NCBI GenBank assembly: GCA_021442155.1 | Contig: CM038214.1 | Location: forward strand, 49,730,703-49,794,702 | Direction: 5' to 3' | Length of the DNA stretch: 64,000 bases | Source: Cymbidium sinense | Taxonomy: Eukaryota > Streptophyta > Magnoliopsida > Asparagales > Orchidaceae | The notes under the pieces: generated by a model | What the model was told of the DNA's origin: nothing | The model's database searches: none | What the model saw: the letters and a program-made list of their open reading frames with translations, nothing else | Shown: positions 1-12,867 of the stretch, one piece after another | Layout of the letters: each line of letters starts with the position of its first letter | Numbering within the stretch: the first letter of the stretch is position 1 | Made by a program: the position numbers and the translations under genes

Positions 1-3000
1 ATCTCGGGTTGACTAATATACCACTTTCCTTAAATACAAACATATGTATAAAAGAAATGAAATAGAAAGAAGAATGCAAAAGTTATTTAATGAATTCATT
101 TTTGTTTATGCAATTTATGTATGCAAGTATAGACAACCCTTCTTAGGTGATAGCATAGGGATGAATAGGGTATGGAATTAATTAAGTGTTGGGTTCTTTT
201 CAAATGAACCCTACATCTTACTAACTCTTATTCAAAACTATACCAACATAAGAAAGAAAAGAGACCTATGCTAAGCATACCTTTGTAATTTATCACATGC
301 AAACTCATAATCAAGTAGCCTACTTTTAGATTTGGTATTTGATTTATGTGTTTTGAAAAATAATTTGGATTTAGTAGTGATAATATCCATTCATATTTCT
401 ACTTTAGCCAACATATGCAAATTTGACATAAAGTAATAATTTTATTTTAAATTTGAATTTCAAAATTATGAATGCATGATATCACATGACATACAACTTA
501 ACATGTTGGGGAAAGGTCCAAAGCAATGAAAGCATGTAAACAAACTCACTTCACTTAAATCCTAAGACATTCTCATAGAATAAGAAAATTTAGAATAAAT
601 CAAAGTGAATTCAAAGTGATTTTTTGTTTAGTTTGAAGTTTGATTTAATTTTGAAAAGGTGAGATGATTTTATTGTTTCTAACCCATTCCCACATGTGTT
701 TTATAATTTTTTTTTTATTTTTAAATAATTAGATCTATTTTTATGTGTTGATTAGGTTATGGTATGAATTAAGTAACTTAATTAACCATTACACACCACT
801 TTAGAAGAGTTAACTAAATAACTATGAGCCAATGAGATGACATAAAACCCACAAAGAATTTAAATTTGCAATGCACCTAATAATGAAAAGGCCTAATGCA
901 ATTTGGCTCACAATTAAAAGTTAACTAAGCTAAGGGGTTTAGCTTAAGTAATTTCAAAACACCCTTTCATACTTATGAATGGGGTTTTGATTTCCTTAAT
1001 TGAACTTAGGCTATTAAACACCTAAGCATCTACCCAAGGTAGATTAATTAAGTTCTGGAACTTTTTAGAATTTTTAGAATTTAATTAAGGGGATAATTAA
1101 TGAATTAACCCTTAATTAAGAGGAGATTAAGGAGAGAAAAGGGGGTTTAGGGAATAGCTTATGGGAAATGCCCCAAAAATATTCCATAAACCTCACTCAC
1201 TATCTAACCTTAATCAACCCTAATCATAGGTTAAAATCCTAATCATACCTAATTATGCTTAATTACATAAGGGTAATTAAGAAAACCATATGTAATTCTT
1301 CTAATCAAGCCTTCAATAAATCCCAAGAAAATTAAGGAAGGTAGAAGTCATCCCTAAAACATACCCAAGAAATTTGGGATTAATTAGATGGTTAATTAAA
1401 AAGTAATAAGCAAAATAAATTTTTGAATAAAACTCAAATTCAGAGAAAAGCATAATTCAAAACTCATCAAAATTATTTTAAAATGTTTTACGTTTAATTA
1501 TCTATCCATAGAATTTTATTTCATATTTTTCTATAATTTATAGAAGGAGTTATGAATTTTAGAAGATCCTTAAGTGAATTAAAGATTAATTAAATCATTT
1601 TTATTAATCACTAACTAATCCTTGGCTCACGGTGTGACACATGGCAACGGTGGTCAGTGCGCTTTACACGCATCATGCCATGAGGGGGTCACTTAAACAT
1701 CACATCCCAAATGGCGGTGGCAGTGCACGAGCTTTAATCCTGTGTCATCTGATCAAAGATTGGATGACCAAGGATCTCTCCGCATTTTAAAATGAGTAAA
1801 AGGAAATCTAAACGTGTTGAATTATCTCATCCGTCCATCTAAAATGCACGGATGGATGGTTGAGATCATCCAAGTTCTTCCCCTTGATCAACAGAGACCA
1901 TCCATGATCAAGGGGAAGATCCAAGCTAGATCTAGAATGTATTCCAATCAAACTCAACCCACACCATCTAAAGACAGAGAGCGGCAAATCCAATGGTCAA
2001 AAATTGATGGGGTGAAAATTTCCTTCACAAAGCTCCACACCACATTGAGTTTAATGGTCAGAAAATCCCATACCTCGCCAGAGGTGATCACCGGCGCTCA
2101 ATTCTCTTAGAGAAGCTTCGTCTGGTTGAGATGAAGCATTGCAGAAGTTTTGAGCACTTGAGGTTGAGTGGATCCTTCTATGGGTCACCTCCTCCTATGC
2201 TTGAGCTTTGGCTTTGATCCAATTTAATCCTCCCTTGCCTTTAGAACTTGGAAATCAACTTAGGTGAGCTCGACTTGGTCACCTAAGTGTGCTTACAAAA
2301 GGATTTGGAAGGAAATGAAGTGTGGAAGCGGGAAATGAAGTTGGTCAAGAAGTTGGTTGAATTTTGATCTTGTATATGGATTATTGAAAATAAATCTATT
2401 AACAATGTTTGAAGTCAAATGATTTTGATCCATTTGAAGATTTCATATTTAAAGGAAGATATGAAAGATTTAGGTTTGATTTTTTGAACTAGGTTTTGGT
2501 GTGATTGATGTTTGATTTATATGAGCTCAATGATGGTAGGATTGATTGATCATGAATAGAAATCAAGTTTTACTTGATTTTTGAGTGATTTGAGCTAAGT
2601 TCAAGATTTGACTTGAAAGGGAGCTTAGGTGGATTTTGATTGGTTGAGTTTGATTTTGGAATGGTTTTCCAGGTTGGGTTAAGTCCTCAAGGAAGGATTA
2701 AGCTTGAAATTTTGATGGTTTTGATCATAGGTTTCAATCATGGAATAGATATGAGTTTGGAAATCAAATAGAATTGATTGAGTTTGTCTTGAAGTGAGAA
2801 TGGTTTCTATTGGTGAAAGTTTTCTAACACCATTGGCATTACCTATTTGGAATCTTTGTGCATAGGGCTGGGTTGGTGTCATAATATGGATGTGTCTTTG
2901 GCTAAGGAATCTTAAGGTGAGAGTCAAGCTGATGGAGGATTGAGGCTCATTAAATGAGGTCAACATGTTAGTCTTTGACACACCAAGCATCTAGGATAGA

Positions 3001-6000
3001 TTAGTTAAGTTTGGAAGTTTTAGGTCATGAGATTAATTGGGGGATGGTGATTAACCCCTTGGTGGGTTAGATTAAGGAAGAGTTTTATGGAATATCTTTG
3101 GAAAGTATCAAAATTTCTCAATCTCATATTCACTTAGGTAAAACTTATTTGACTCAATCAAAGTTAAACCACTAATTTGACCCTTTAATTAAAATTAATT
3201 TTATTGGGGATTTGGGAATGAACTCAATTCATCTAATTGACCCAATACTCCCAAGAAAAGTAAGGTCATCCCACTAATTTGCATAAAGTTTGGGATTTGG
3301 GTGGTAAGTTAATTAAAATAACATTCCCAATGAAAAATCTGGAAAGAAAGCTGTTGAATTCATTGATCATTTTTGGAATATTTATGTTAATTATCCATCT
3401 AATGGGTTTGATTTCCATTTTTTTATTTTCTAGGATATATGAATTTAGGAAGTTTTTTTCATGATTAATTAGGATTTGCTAATTAAATGTTTAATTGCAT
3501 GTGGACAACTAATTGGCATGATTTATGGTGTGGCGAAATTCAATTTTAAAGTTGTCAAATCATAGGATTAGGTTACATTTCTTCACCCATTTGATTCAAG
3601 GATAAGATGGCGATTAAGTAGTTCTAAGAAATGAAATGTAGGATATTCATCTTAATGGATGCATCAAAATTGTTGGATGGATGAAATAATTTTATATTTT
3701 TAAGGAATATATATTAGGGATGATAGCTGGTTGAGCTTAGATTGATTCAAAACAACCATCTAAACATAAAGGCAAACACATCAAATGGCTAAATTTCATG
3801 GGATAAAAATGGTCTAAACTAAACAATTAGTATATAGTTAATGGCTAACCTCATTGGTGCTCGATTAAGAAGTCTAGTGGAACAAAGCTTTGTTGAGTTG
3901 AGGTCTTAGGTAGATCCTTAAGAGGCCAACTCAACCTTGACTTAGCTCTTTTGATCAGGTATTTTTGATGATTAAGGGTTGACAATTGATTGGGGTCCAA
4001 TGAAGCTTGTAAGAAGTGGGTTGATTTGAAGTGTGAGTAAGAATACATTTTATAGCTTATTTTCAATTTATGAGCAAAATGGAAATTAGAATTATTAAGG
4101 GGAGAGGCAGGAAATGACTTCTCAGCTTCTCTTGCTCAATCAATTATGAACTCATGGAATGAATTCAAATTAGGGAGTGTTCTCATTATAAATTATCTTC
4201 CTTCTATTTTGATCCAATTATAGTGATTTGTTAGCCATTTATTTCCTTGCAATTAGTTTGGCAGGATGGATAGTGGAGCTTTGTGCTTAAATCAAGTAGG
4301 AGAGGATTCCATGCTTAATTTTATGCAAGTGTGGTCATTTAGCTGAAATAGGTTTGATATGACCATGGGTTGGGCACCACTCCCATGTTCCTTGATCAAT
4401 AAAGGGTGTCCATGGTTTAGGATTTGATCAAATTCTAAACAAATTTGGCCAAACTTTACCCTTTGACCTAGGAGAAAAAAAAAGATCATTTGACATTGAT
4501 TTCAATTTGAATATGTTTGATATGTTTGAAAAAAGGGGTTAGGTCAAGTTTCATTGAATTTTGAGTTGGTTTGATGTGATTTGGCTCAAGCTAACCCATT
4601 TAGGTCAAAATGGGTCAACTTGTCAAAGTGATGATTGATCAAATTGAGTCAAACCAAGTTGGTCAGAATTATATGACATTTGAAATATATTAGTGGCATT
4701 GGTTTGATTCAATTTGATTTAGGTTTGAATTTGGTTCAATTTAGTTCATTTTGGTCAAATGGGTCAAGTTGACCAATTTGACCCATTTGACCTATTTGGG
4801 CTAGATCATGGGTTGGTTCATGTTTCATTGGTATCTTTGTTTCTAATCAATTTGGTTTATATTTGAGTTTCACCCAATTTGACCTTTTAGGTCAAGTTGG
4901 GTTCATGGTCAAATGGGCTAGGTTATATCTAGTTGGTCATTTGAGGAATTTGGTCAAGTTGAACAAGTGATTTGGAATGAACTTGACCCATTGGTTTCAA
5001 TCAATTTGGCTTAGATCAAGTTTGACCTTTTGACTTTAGGTCAAGTTGGGTCAACTCAAGTGGCCAAAATTTGGGTTAGGCTCAAATGTTGATTTGTTGA
5101 TTTCAACATTGATCATAGTTGATCATGATTTCAATTTGGCCTATAGTGGATTTTGGCTATTTAGTTTCATTTTGGCTAAGTGTTGACTTGTCAACCTGGT
5201 TTGATTGGTCAACCATTAGGTTTGTTTTATTTATTTGAGTGATTGACCATTCTCATGATGATTGTTTGATCATGATTGAAGATGGGCTTAGTTCAATCAA
5301 TTTGGTTGGGATTAGAATTTGACTCATAGGTGATTTAGGTCACGGGTCAAGTGAGCCTAAGTGGGTCAAATAACCGGTCAAAGCAATTTGAGTTTGTTGA
5401 ACTCATATGGACTTATGATTGAAATATAAATCCATTTGTAAGAATTTGAAGTCAAATGAGTTTTGATTCATTTGATAATTTCAGCTCAAAGGTGAACATG
5501 AGTTTGATTTGGGTTTTGATTTTCAATTGAGTTTTAAGTGGTGAAGTTTGTATTTATATTTGGAATCATGATTGAAGGATTGATTGGGTCATGAAAAAAT
5601 CAAGTTTGAGTTGATTTGAGTGATTTGGCTAAGTTCAATAGTTTGACTTGAAAGGATTAGGTTGAATTTTGATTGAATTTGAGTTTGATTTTTGGAGTTA
5701 GTTTTGGTTGTTTGAATTTATATTCATTTATATATGTGAATATAAATGAGAATATAAATGGGTAATGAGAAAATTTCATGAATTTGAAGTGATTTGAATT
5801 TTATTTTGTCCTTGGAATCAAGGACTTGAAAGATTTTTTAGAATTTGGATTTGATTTTGGAATTTAGTTTGATTGATTTGAATTTATATTTTATTTATAT
5901 ATGTGAATTTAAATGAGAATATAAATGGGTTGTGAGAAAATTTCAGGAATTTGAAGTGATTTGGATTTGATTTGGGCTAAGTCCTTTAAGAGAATCAAAA

Positions 6001-6377
6001 GACTTGGACATATTTTTAGAATTTCAATCATGGGCTTAATCATTTTGGAATTGATCATGGATTTCAATCATTTGAAATTGATTTTAGTGGAGAAATCAAT
6101 AAGTTGGAATTGATTTAGATTTAATGTAAGTGATTTGAGTTTGAATTGAAGGAAGGAAGTGAGGAATGTGGTTCAAGCTATAAGGTAGAAAAATTTTTCT
6201 AACACCCCTAAGACATGACCTATTCCTATGGCTAACTCTTCTAAGTCTCTAGGGCTAGGTTGAGTGTCCACCTAATCACTATATGTTTCTTAAGACTATG
6301 AAACTCATAAAGTGAAAGAGAAGTCCTATGTCTAAGATAGAGGGTTTGAGTGCTCATTCTAAAAATGAGGTCAAAGG
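1..6377 (-). mobile_element. LTR-like block, left (probable 3' LTR of Ogre/Tat element, incomplete at window edge)
   Basis: This AT-rich non-coding block is collinear with 21,965-26,713. Matching landmarks include the 'accTAAGCATCTAcCCAAG' stretch (1,020 and 22,985), a GC-richer patch (1,620 and 23,570), the GGTCAA-rich domain (4,500-5,400 and 24,790-25,700) and the ending CTCATT..AAATGAGGT (6,357-6,375 and 26,695-26,712). It is not a simple single copy. Positions 1 to about 2,965 form one copy that reaches the same terminus but lacks the GGTCAA domain; a second copy starts about 2,966, at the equivalent of 22,960, and runs to 6,377. Read on the minus strand the terminus begins TGACCTCATT, compatible with an LTR 5' TG. 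No polypurine tract is evident beside it. That it is an LTR, rather than a dispersed repeat present twice, is inferred from the gag-pol and primer site lying between the blocks. I see no host gene here. Confidence 0.6.
4500..5400. repeat. GGTCAA / TTGACC-rich domain, left copy
   Basis: The hexamer GGTCAA and its complement TTGACC (or TTGACT) recur every few tens of bases, often as near-palindromes such as GGTCAAGTTGACCAA. The same domain is at 24,790-25,700. TTGAC[C/T] is the core of the W-box bound by plant WRKY factors, so a regulatory role is possible; that role is inference. Confidence 0.6.
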
Positions 6378-6599
6378 CAAATATTGTGGTGTGATTGACA
6401 AGGAATACACATGTATTGGTGTTGACCAAAATGATCAACAACATCGAACGATCTCAAGCACTAACAAAGACTATCTACTCCTAACCAAAGGTGTAGAAAG
6501 AATCTAGAGCTTAGTGCAATGTGACTCTACTCATGTCAAATGCAAGAGAAAGGAGAATCCACTAGGATAGAGTATGTGAACCTTCCACTGGGAAGTAGG

Positions 6600-9230
6600 T
6601 TCAAGTCATCATCCATAAGGGGATGAGATGTTTGATTTGATTTGAGTCTCCAGGGAGAGAAATTTGATTTGTTTAATTAAGTTCACTGGGAAGAGGGTTG
6701 AATTTGTTTCAATTTATTGTTTGTTTAATTGTGTTTGTTTTGACTAGGATGGAAACATGAACTCTCCCTGGGAGGTAAGTTCAAGTCATCCATAAGGGAG
6801 GAAAGGTTGTGCTAGGGATTGAATTCGAGTCCACTGGGAACTAAGATTTGCATCTCTGAGGAGGAGCAAAGATTTGGATTGATTGATTATTTTATTTATT
6901 TATTTCATTTGATTTTAGATTTTGGATTTTGAGATGGACCATGTTGGTTTGTGATGGATCATGTTGGTAGCCAAGGTGGCTTAAGGCTAACTCAGATTTA
7001 CCAATCCAAAGGGTAGTTTACTAAACACATAGGACTAGCCAACCAAAGGGATGCCTTTCGGTATGCAACAATTGTACTAGGAAGAAAGCATAGTAGACTT
7101 ACATCCTCCAAAGTAGGGACCAGTTGTTGGGATAATCTATTGGCAAGGCAATAGATTGAACACAACCTAGGGATGACTATTGAGTGAATGTCATTGGGGG
7201 ACTTAGATTTACTCAAAGATAGTCAAGATTAATTTCATTTTTAGTTTATTTTGATCGATCCCATCAGTTTGCGATGGACTCAGTAGGGCCATGGAGTTTT
7301 GTACTTAGATTTACCAATCCAAAGGGAGTAGTCTACTACCATAAGGTAGGACTATCCAACCAAGGGGTGCCTTTCTGTGCAATGGTCAAGTTAGGAAGAA
7401 AGTGTGGACTCACATCTTCCAAAATAAGGAACCATTGGGTGATCATTTTCCTTGGGCAATCTCAACTAGGGAGACTATTGAGTGATGCAGGACTCGTTAC
7501 TCAGATAGTCAAGAATAATTTTATTTTTTAGATTTGTTTTGATGAATTCTATTGGTTTGTGATGGATCACATTGAGAAGGAGCTTATATCGCTAGGCCTA
7601 TCTCGGACTTACCAAAGAATAGCTTCACCAATGGGAGGTATCCGACCAAAAGGAGTTCCGGTTTGCAATGATCAATTCAAAGAAATCTTGGGACTCACAT
7701 CTTCCACTATAAAGACCACTAGGGTGATCGATTGCTTTGGGCAATGAACCTAACCTAGGGCTCTCATTTGCAATCATGTTAGGAAGAATCGTCATAGTCT
7801 TACATCTTCCAAGTTGAAAGACTCTGGGGGTAGCTTGGGGAAAATAGATTGAACTAAGGGTGACTAAATGAGTGCCAACCAGGGACTCATCTCACTCAAA
7901 AGATTCTTTAGGGAGTTCTCAACCGCCCTGATAATTCTTGGAAAAAGGGGTCCTTTGGGGGCTTGAATTCCTAATCCAGAAGAAAATTAAATTTGTTTGT
8001 TTGTTTAGTTTGTTTTAACATGGACCTTGTTGGTTTGTGAGGGATCAAACTGAGAAGCAGCTTATATCAACCTAGAACTAACTCAAATTTATTGAATAGA
8101 TTCTCTAACCACAAGGGTGGCTACTAGGAAAGGGGGACTGTCCAATCCAAGGGTAACCCAGGTAGTGTCTAAATAGGATCACAAAGGATGTGATCCAAAT
8201 AGAGTGCTGCCCAAGGGCTTAATCCAAAACCATGGAGAAGATGATATGACTAGTCATATATCAAATAAGTATTCGGTGTCCAACTCAAGGAGAAAGCTTG
8301 AGTACTCACATCTACCAAGAGTGGTGTACTCACCGAGTGAGTCACTGTCAACATAGCGAACATCAACCAACCTGGTGCCTATCAGTTTGCAACAATCAAC
8401 CTAGGAAGAAAGCTTGGGGACTCACATCTTTTTATAGTGGAGCTGATTGTTGGGATAGTTTATCTTCAGCTCGACAGGTGCCATCCGACCTAGGGCAACT
8501 ACTAAGCGAATGCCATTAGAGGACTTATATCAACTCAAACATAGACAAGAGGAAAGTAGCCTCTAGGGGGACTTACCCTAAATCTCAAATATACTCGATC
8601 TAGTTAGTGCATGATGGCTAGTTCAAGAAGAAAGCATGTAGACTCATATCTTCTTAAACAAAGCAGCATGAGGTAGGTTACTGACTGGGTAGTGAAGCCT
8701 ACCATACTATCAAGGAGCTCATTGATTTGAAATGGTCAAGTTAAGAAGAAAGTGTGGGGACTCACATCCTCCAAACAAGTGACCACTAGGGTGGCATACT
8801 AGCGAGGTAGCATAGACCGACTTAGGCTAATGAGTGAGTGACACTTGCTCCCATGTCAAAATAGCCGAGATAAAAGATATGTGTTTATTTTTTGCATGTG
8901 TTAAAGGAATAGGATGCCTCTGAGTTCTCTTCACCTTAAACACATTGAGGATTTTGATGAAATGGTGCCACAGATGGAAACCGAGAATTCCCACTAAGAA
9001 AGGATGCCGCTTGGGTTATCTTACACATAACTTAGTTATGCTTATAGAAATAGGATGCTTCTTGGGTTCTCTCACACCTATTCTAATAGGCCAGGAAATA
9101 TGTTTGATTGTGTTTGTGTTGTGTTTATGTTGTGAAAGAGGGATAGGATCTTTTGGGGACTCTTACACCCACCCTAAATGTCATGGTGGATTGACAAGCA
9201 AACAATGCTTTTAAGAGAAGATTTTGATGA
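6600..9230. repeat. degenerate tandem array, about 300-bp units, then short units
   Basis: Recurring phrases mark imperfect units. 'GTTGGTTTGTGATGGATC'-like starts lie near 6,935, 7,262, 7,550 and 8,027. Within units, 'gaGAAGGAGCTTATATC', 'ggaagaaagc..gactcacatcttcca' and 'gagtgatg..actca' recur. From 8,905 to 9,150 a shorter unit of 45-90 bases recurs ('ataGGATGC..TTGGGTTCTC..ACACC' near 8,909, 9,000, 9,049 and 9,137). Between 6,570 and 6,850 the decamer TCCACTGGGA or a close variant appears about four times. The array lies just after the end of pol and before the left LTR-like block; Ogre elements are known to carry tandem repeats there. The short reading frames here have no family resemblance and I treat them as chance. 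Confidence 0.6.
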
Positions 9231-9294
9231 AATGGAATCGATTTTTGTTGATTGATAGAATTATTTTCAAAACATGATTTTATGAGTAATATTT

Positions 9295-9835
9295 CTTCAA
9301 ATAGAGCCCATTAATTGGAATTAAATTGTTCCCAAATCAATAAGCTGATAAGATCCTCCTTGGTAGGCCTTCTATGACATATCCCTAAGTGGGTTCAAAC
9401 TTGCCTCCCATCTTTCGACGGGCAACAATTGGTCTTTTTAGGACTAACACAAGTTCTCCTACTCAGAAAGACCAAGGGTAGACCAACTTGTTTTGATCTT
9501 GAATCATTTTGGCCTTGTATAACTCAAGGTGTAGAATGTTGGGTGGTTGGTGAAGGACCCACCTCACTGCTTGATGTCATCTCCAACATCCATCTAGTCT
9601 ATAATCATGAAGGCTAGTAGTATCTTGCCTCTTGGTCTTCATCTTCATCTTTGGAGTTGATGTACTCTTGATATGTAGTGGGTATCTTGTTTGTCTAAAT
9701 AATGTAGTTTTGGTCAAAGGATGTCGTACATGGTGCCATACAGAGCTAGGAGAGCTTTTATTTCACGATGGGGTTATGACTTCTCTTGAGGTAGTTACAT
9801 GGTATCAAATAGTTATGAATGGTTGCCTCTAATCC
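9295..9835 (-). pseudogene. Ty3/gypsy integrase, C-terminal remnant
   Basis: Minus-strand translation near 9,420-9,310 gives W-x3-LNPL followed by KAYQGGSYQLIDL. This matches the end of plant Ty3/gypsy integrases, where a W-x3-NYEGPY segment precedes KKAFSGGALxLTD. Further upstream, ALLALYGTMYDIL near 9,770-9,730 resembles the LVYGTEAVLP segment. Many stops and shifts interrupt it. Only about 200-300 bases separate this from the RNase H remnant, so the HHCC zinc domain and the DDE core are missing. It marks the 3' end of pol. Confidence 0.5.
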
Positions 9836-10039
9836 ATCTCTCATCCTTTTTTTTACAATGGTAAGCGCTTGAGAAAGTCTCTCAATGAGTTTAGCATCAA
9901 TAAGGGATATGACTTATCTTTTGGACCCTTATTAGAATGGACTCATCTTAGACATTCATCTTAAAGTTTGGCATCTCTTGATGTACTTGGGAACCTTGTA
10001 GATGGTGACTTTGAGGATAGCTTGACTTCATGATATACT

Positions 10040-10780
10040 TGTTTATGAAGCAGTTTGAACCTTGTAGGATGACCATTGATAACTGGTGAGAATCCCCAAT
10101 ATGTTGATGCTCTTGACACTCGTGATGGCTAACTCAAACTAGCAATCAAAGCCTCATACTCCTATTGTGCATTGGAAGATGGTATGAGAATATCACATCA
10201 TGGTCTAGAGTTAGGAGGACTATCCCTACCCATGCCTTTCGGAAGAGTAGATTATGTGCTTCCCTTTGTGAAAGAGGCCATCAAAATACATCCATTGGTG
10301 GTTTCCAACCTCCCTAAGTTCATGATTTGTTCATCAAGGAGATCATCACTAAGTGGAGAATGGAGGTGTCCTAAATCCACTAATGCATCCTTCTTGAGAG
10401 GGTACAAATCTGATATCAAACTGTGAGAGGATCATGGGCCATCATGCTAAACATCCAGGATACTTGATGTCATGAGATACCGATTATTGTTCAATCAAGT
10501 TCACCTTATAAGAAACAAGTGTCATAACTTTGGAAAGCAAAGATTAAAATGGTGTTTCTCATAGGTGGGTAGTTTGCTTAATAGGAATCTGTTTGGGTAG
10601 TAAAACTCTCCTTCCCTTCATCATTGGCGGGCTACAAAGCCCCAGAGTCATCCCATATATGGTGGCACCATAGAGTGCTGAACTTACTTCACAAATACTA
10701 TGATATCTTTAAAGATATCTTGGAACTTATCATCCCATTCAAACTTGGTATCCCAAGTGCTAAAATGGCTCATCTCCCAT
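10040..10780 (-). pseudogene. Ty3/gypsy RT-RNase H linker and RNase H, degenerate
   Basis: On the minus strand, W-DDKFQDIFKDI near 10,735-10,700 aligns with the FxxIKEYL segment that follows RT. It is followed by remains of the PP-VLVPP..GRPLxLY region and by LLSKLPTYEKHHFN, matching YYLSKKFxxxExxYS. Further on, QFDIRFVPSQEG (about 10,425) matches the QYDIxYxxxxAIKG segment. EYEALIASLS (about 10,155) matches the AEYEALIxGLxLA helix of RNase H, followed by INGHPTRFKL in place of INQVNGxYE. Stops interrupt every segment. Identification rests on motif order and is solid as family membership; activity is excluded. Confidence 0.7.
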
Positions 10781-11645
10781 TGGATAAAGCATCTATCACG
10801 TAACCATCCTTGGAATGATTTGGTTGAGTTAAACTCTTTGGTAATTTCTAGATAGCTTTGATCTTTTCAATCTATCTATTGGGTGTCGCTTAGACAAGGA
10901 ATTTCCCAAAGCTACTCAGATGCATAATTGAGGATACATCTTGAGGTTATATTATCTTAACGTTCAAAACTCTCAAGTCAAAGAGATTGTCTTTTTTTTC
11001 TGCTCTGACTCTCTAGATTGTGATACAACACTCAACTTGATGATGGATGAGTTTGTTGAAGATCACTCATTGCTTTCGTTGGTATCTTTTGCATTTTAAG
11101 GGTAAACCATGATTATAATAAAGATTGATCGAGTTGAAAAGTGTGTTTCTTTCATCTTCAAAGATATCTTGATTGTTTTAGATAGATGACCCATCCATGA
11201 AAGAGAATACTACATGAGAAAGAGCAGTCACCATTAATTCTAGTGTCAAGAAAACTCATCCTTAGAGACATATTTCGTCCTTGAAATTGATGCATATGTA
11301 AATTTGGCCATTCTTCTTCTTGGTATTATGACCTGCTAACAAATGGGATATTTTTCTTCCCGATGAAACTAGCATCGGTTTCTTGACTTCAAAATGACAT
11401 GTTGTTTGATTTCTAATCATTGTCTAGGATGCTTGATAATTAGTAGAATCTATTGCTAGTTTGTAAACTTGTTAGGAATCAGGCATTTCTTCATAACTCT
11501 ATGCAAAGCAGTCCTTAAACTCAGTCAATAGCCTAACTAAGTCATTGGTTTCTTCTTCATTCAACAACAAACTAATGTACAATGGGCGTGGATTTTCTTC
11601 TATCTTGAGGTTGATTTCTTTAAGCTTGTTTATTATTGAATGGAT
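10780..11645 (-). pseudogene. Ty3/gypsy (Ogre/Tat-type) reverse transcriptase, degenerate
   Basis: Several canonical RT landmarks follow one another on the minus strand: RLLTEFKDCFA then YEEMP (about 11,555-11,490), LAID, KKKNGQIYICINFKDE (about 11,335-11,290, family KKNGQIRxCVDFRxLN), VFSFMDGSS then NNQ (about 11,205-11,170, family LSFMDGSSGYNQI), and LNVKI..SS..KFLV..IEKIKAI (about 10,965-10,860, family LNPxKCxFGV..GKLLG..KIKAI). The catalytic segment that should read YVDDLVVKS is ECCITI-stop-RVRA (about 11,035-11,010), so both aspartates are lost. Order and wording fit the Ogre/Tat branch. Numerous stops and shifts exclude function. Confidence 0.8.
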
Positions 11646-12479
11646 TTCTTCTTCAAATTCTGGAGGTGCATCCTTGATTTAAAGAGCATCTAGATCATTT
11701 GAGGTTTCTAAACACACATCCTCATAAGAATTGGTGTTGTGTGAAAAGAACCTATTAGACTCCAAATGATTAGTAACAACTAAGCAGTAATCATCATCAT
11801 CGATTGAACCCACAGTACCGAATCCTAGTATTGGCCTTGATTGTGCTTCTTTGCCTATATTATTTCATAGCTTCTTAAAATATGCTAACCTGTGCCTGGA
11901 CCACATATGAGGAACCAAACCTTTCTATATAAGATTATGAACACAAGGCGAGTAAAAGTCAAACAGTAATTCCATTAATTCTTTAAATGAATCTTCCTAA
12001 AGTTCTACATCAAATTCAGGAGTTGAGGATGATGATCCCAAAAAGAATCTCTTTGGCTTCGCATCCATGGGAAGACTTTCCTTAACTCTAAACCTTCAAC
12101 TTTTGAGATGAAAGTGAGGTTAAGCTAAGGTTCAACTGCTAATAGTCTCACATAAGCTTGATTGCTTTGATCTAGAGGCTTGGTCTTCGTCATTGTCTGG
12201 ATCAAAAGTTACCTTCAATGGAACCTGCTGAGAGGGGTTGGTTGGTATGCTATTCATATTATACTCATTTTCTGAGCTGGATTCCAAGTATATGTGAATA
12301 GTAGGGGGTACTCCTGTGAACTGGAACATAACCCATGTTGGTTGATGGCCAACCAGGGGGTATTCCACCTATGGAACTACTACCTCTACGGTGGAGGTTG
12401 TCATCTACCCACATGTCCATATGATGGAATGGATTGTGGGTGGAATGTGATATGTGGCTCTATTTCTTCTTCAATTTCC

Positions 12480-12565
12480 CCTTCTTATTCACTTGGATTT
12501 TCAATTTTCTTTTCTTTTTTCTTTTTCTCTTTATTTTTCTTTATTTTCTTTCTCTTTTGAATTTG
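12480..12565 (+). repeat. polypyrimidine tract
   Basis: A run of C/T, mostly TTTCTTT units, lies inside the degraded pro-pol region. It generates Phe-rich and Lys/Glu-rich chance reading frames on the two strands. On the element's sense (minus) strand it is a polypurine tract between protease and RT. Confidence 0.7.
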
Positions 12566-12765
12566 AATTTTGTCCAAGTTCACAAGAAAGAGTGTTTTGA
12601 GGAAGATAGTAGGTCGCATCCTTATAAATCTCAACCTCTCTCGAAAATAGTTTTTCATTACCTTTAACACAGTATTCAATCACATCCTTTCTGAATTTGA
12701 TGCACTCATGGAGGGAGGTTGGAATCATCTTATTCTGATGTATCCAAGGCCTACTGAGCAAAGTA
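12565..12765 (-). pseudogene. Ty3/gypsy protease-RT linker with 'GRPWIH' motif
   Basis: The minus-strand peptide starting at 12,761 reads MLSRPWIHQNKMIPTSLHEC. This matches the LLGRPWIHxxxAVPSTLHQ segment found between protease and RT in plant Ty3/gypsy elements of the Tat/Ogre group. It continues as IKFRKDVIEYCVKGN and then EVEIYKDATYYL, also in family style. The open stretch runs into the polypyrimidine tract. It helps assign the element to the Ogre/Tat branch, and is non-functional in context. From here to 11,645 the sense strand is degenerate pol without a landmark I can name. Confidence 0.65.
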
Positions 12766-12867
12766 GTGATTGAAGTATTTGAATCAATTATGTAAAACTT
12801 GGCTTCAATCTTTCAATCACCTATCGACAATGGTAACACTATGGAACCTAAAGCCTGGTTGCTTTGT

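Noticed and set aside
1814..2110. 98-codon plus-strand frame and its minus-strand partner
   Set aside because: It lies within the GC-richer patch of the LTR-like block; the corresponding patch at 23,570-23,900 does not keep the frame.
7274..7747. Two plus-strand frames of 85 and 62 codons as small genes
   Set aside because: They lie in successive tandem-repeat units and show related wording (LTSSKIRNHWVI and LTSSTIKTTRVI), so they reflect the repeat and not selection on protein.
12294..12679. Phe-rich plus-strand and Lys/Glu-rich minus-strand frames
   Set aside because: Both are produced by the polypyrimidine tract at 12,480-12,565.
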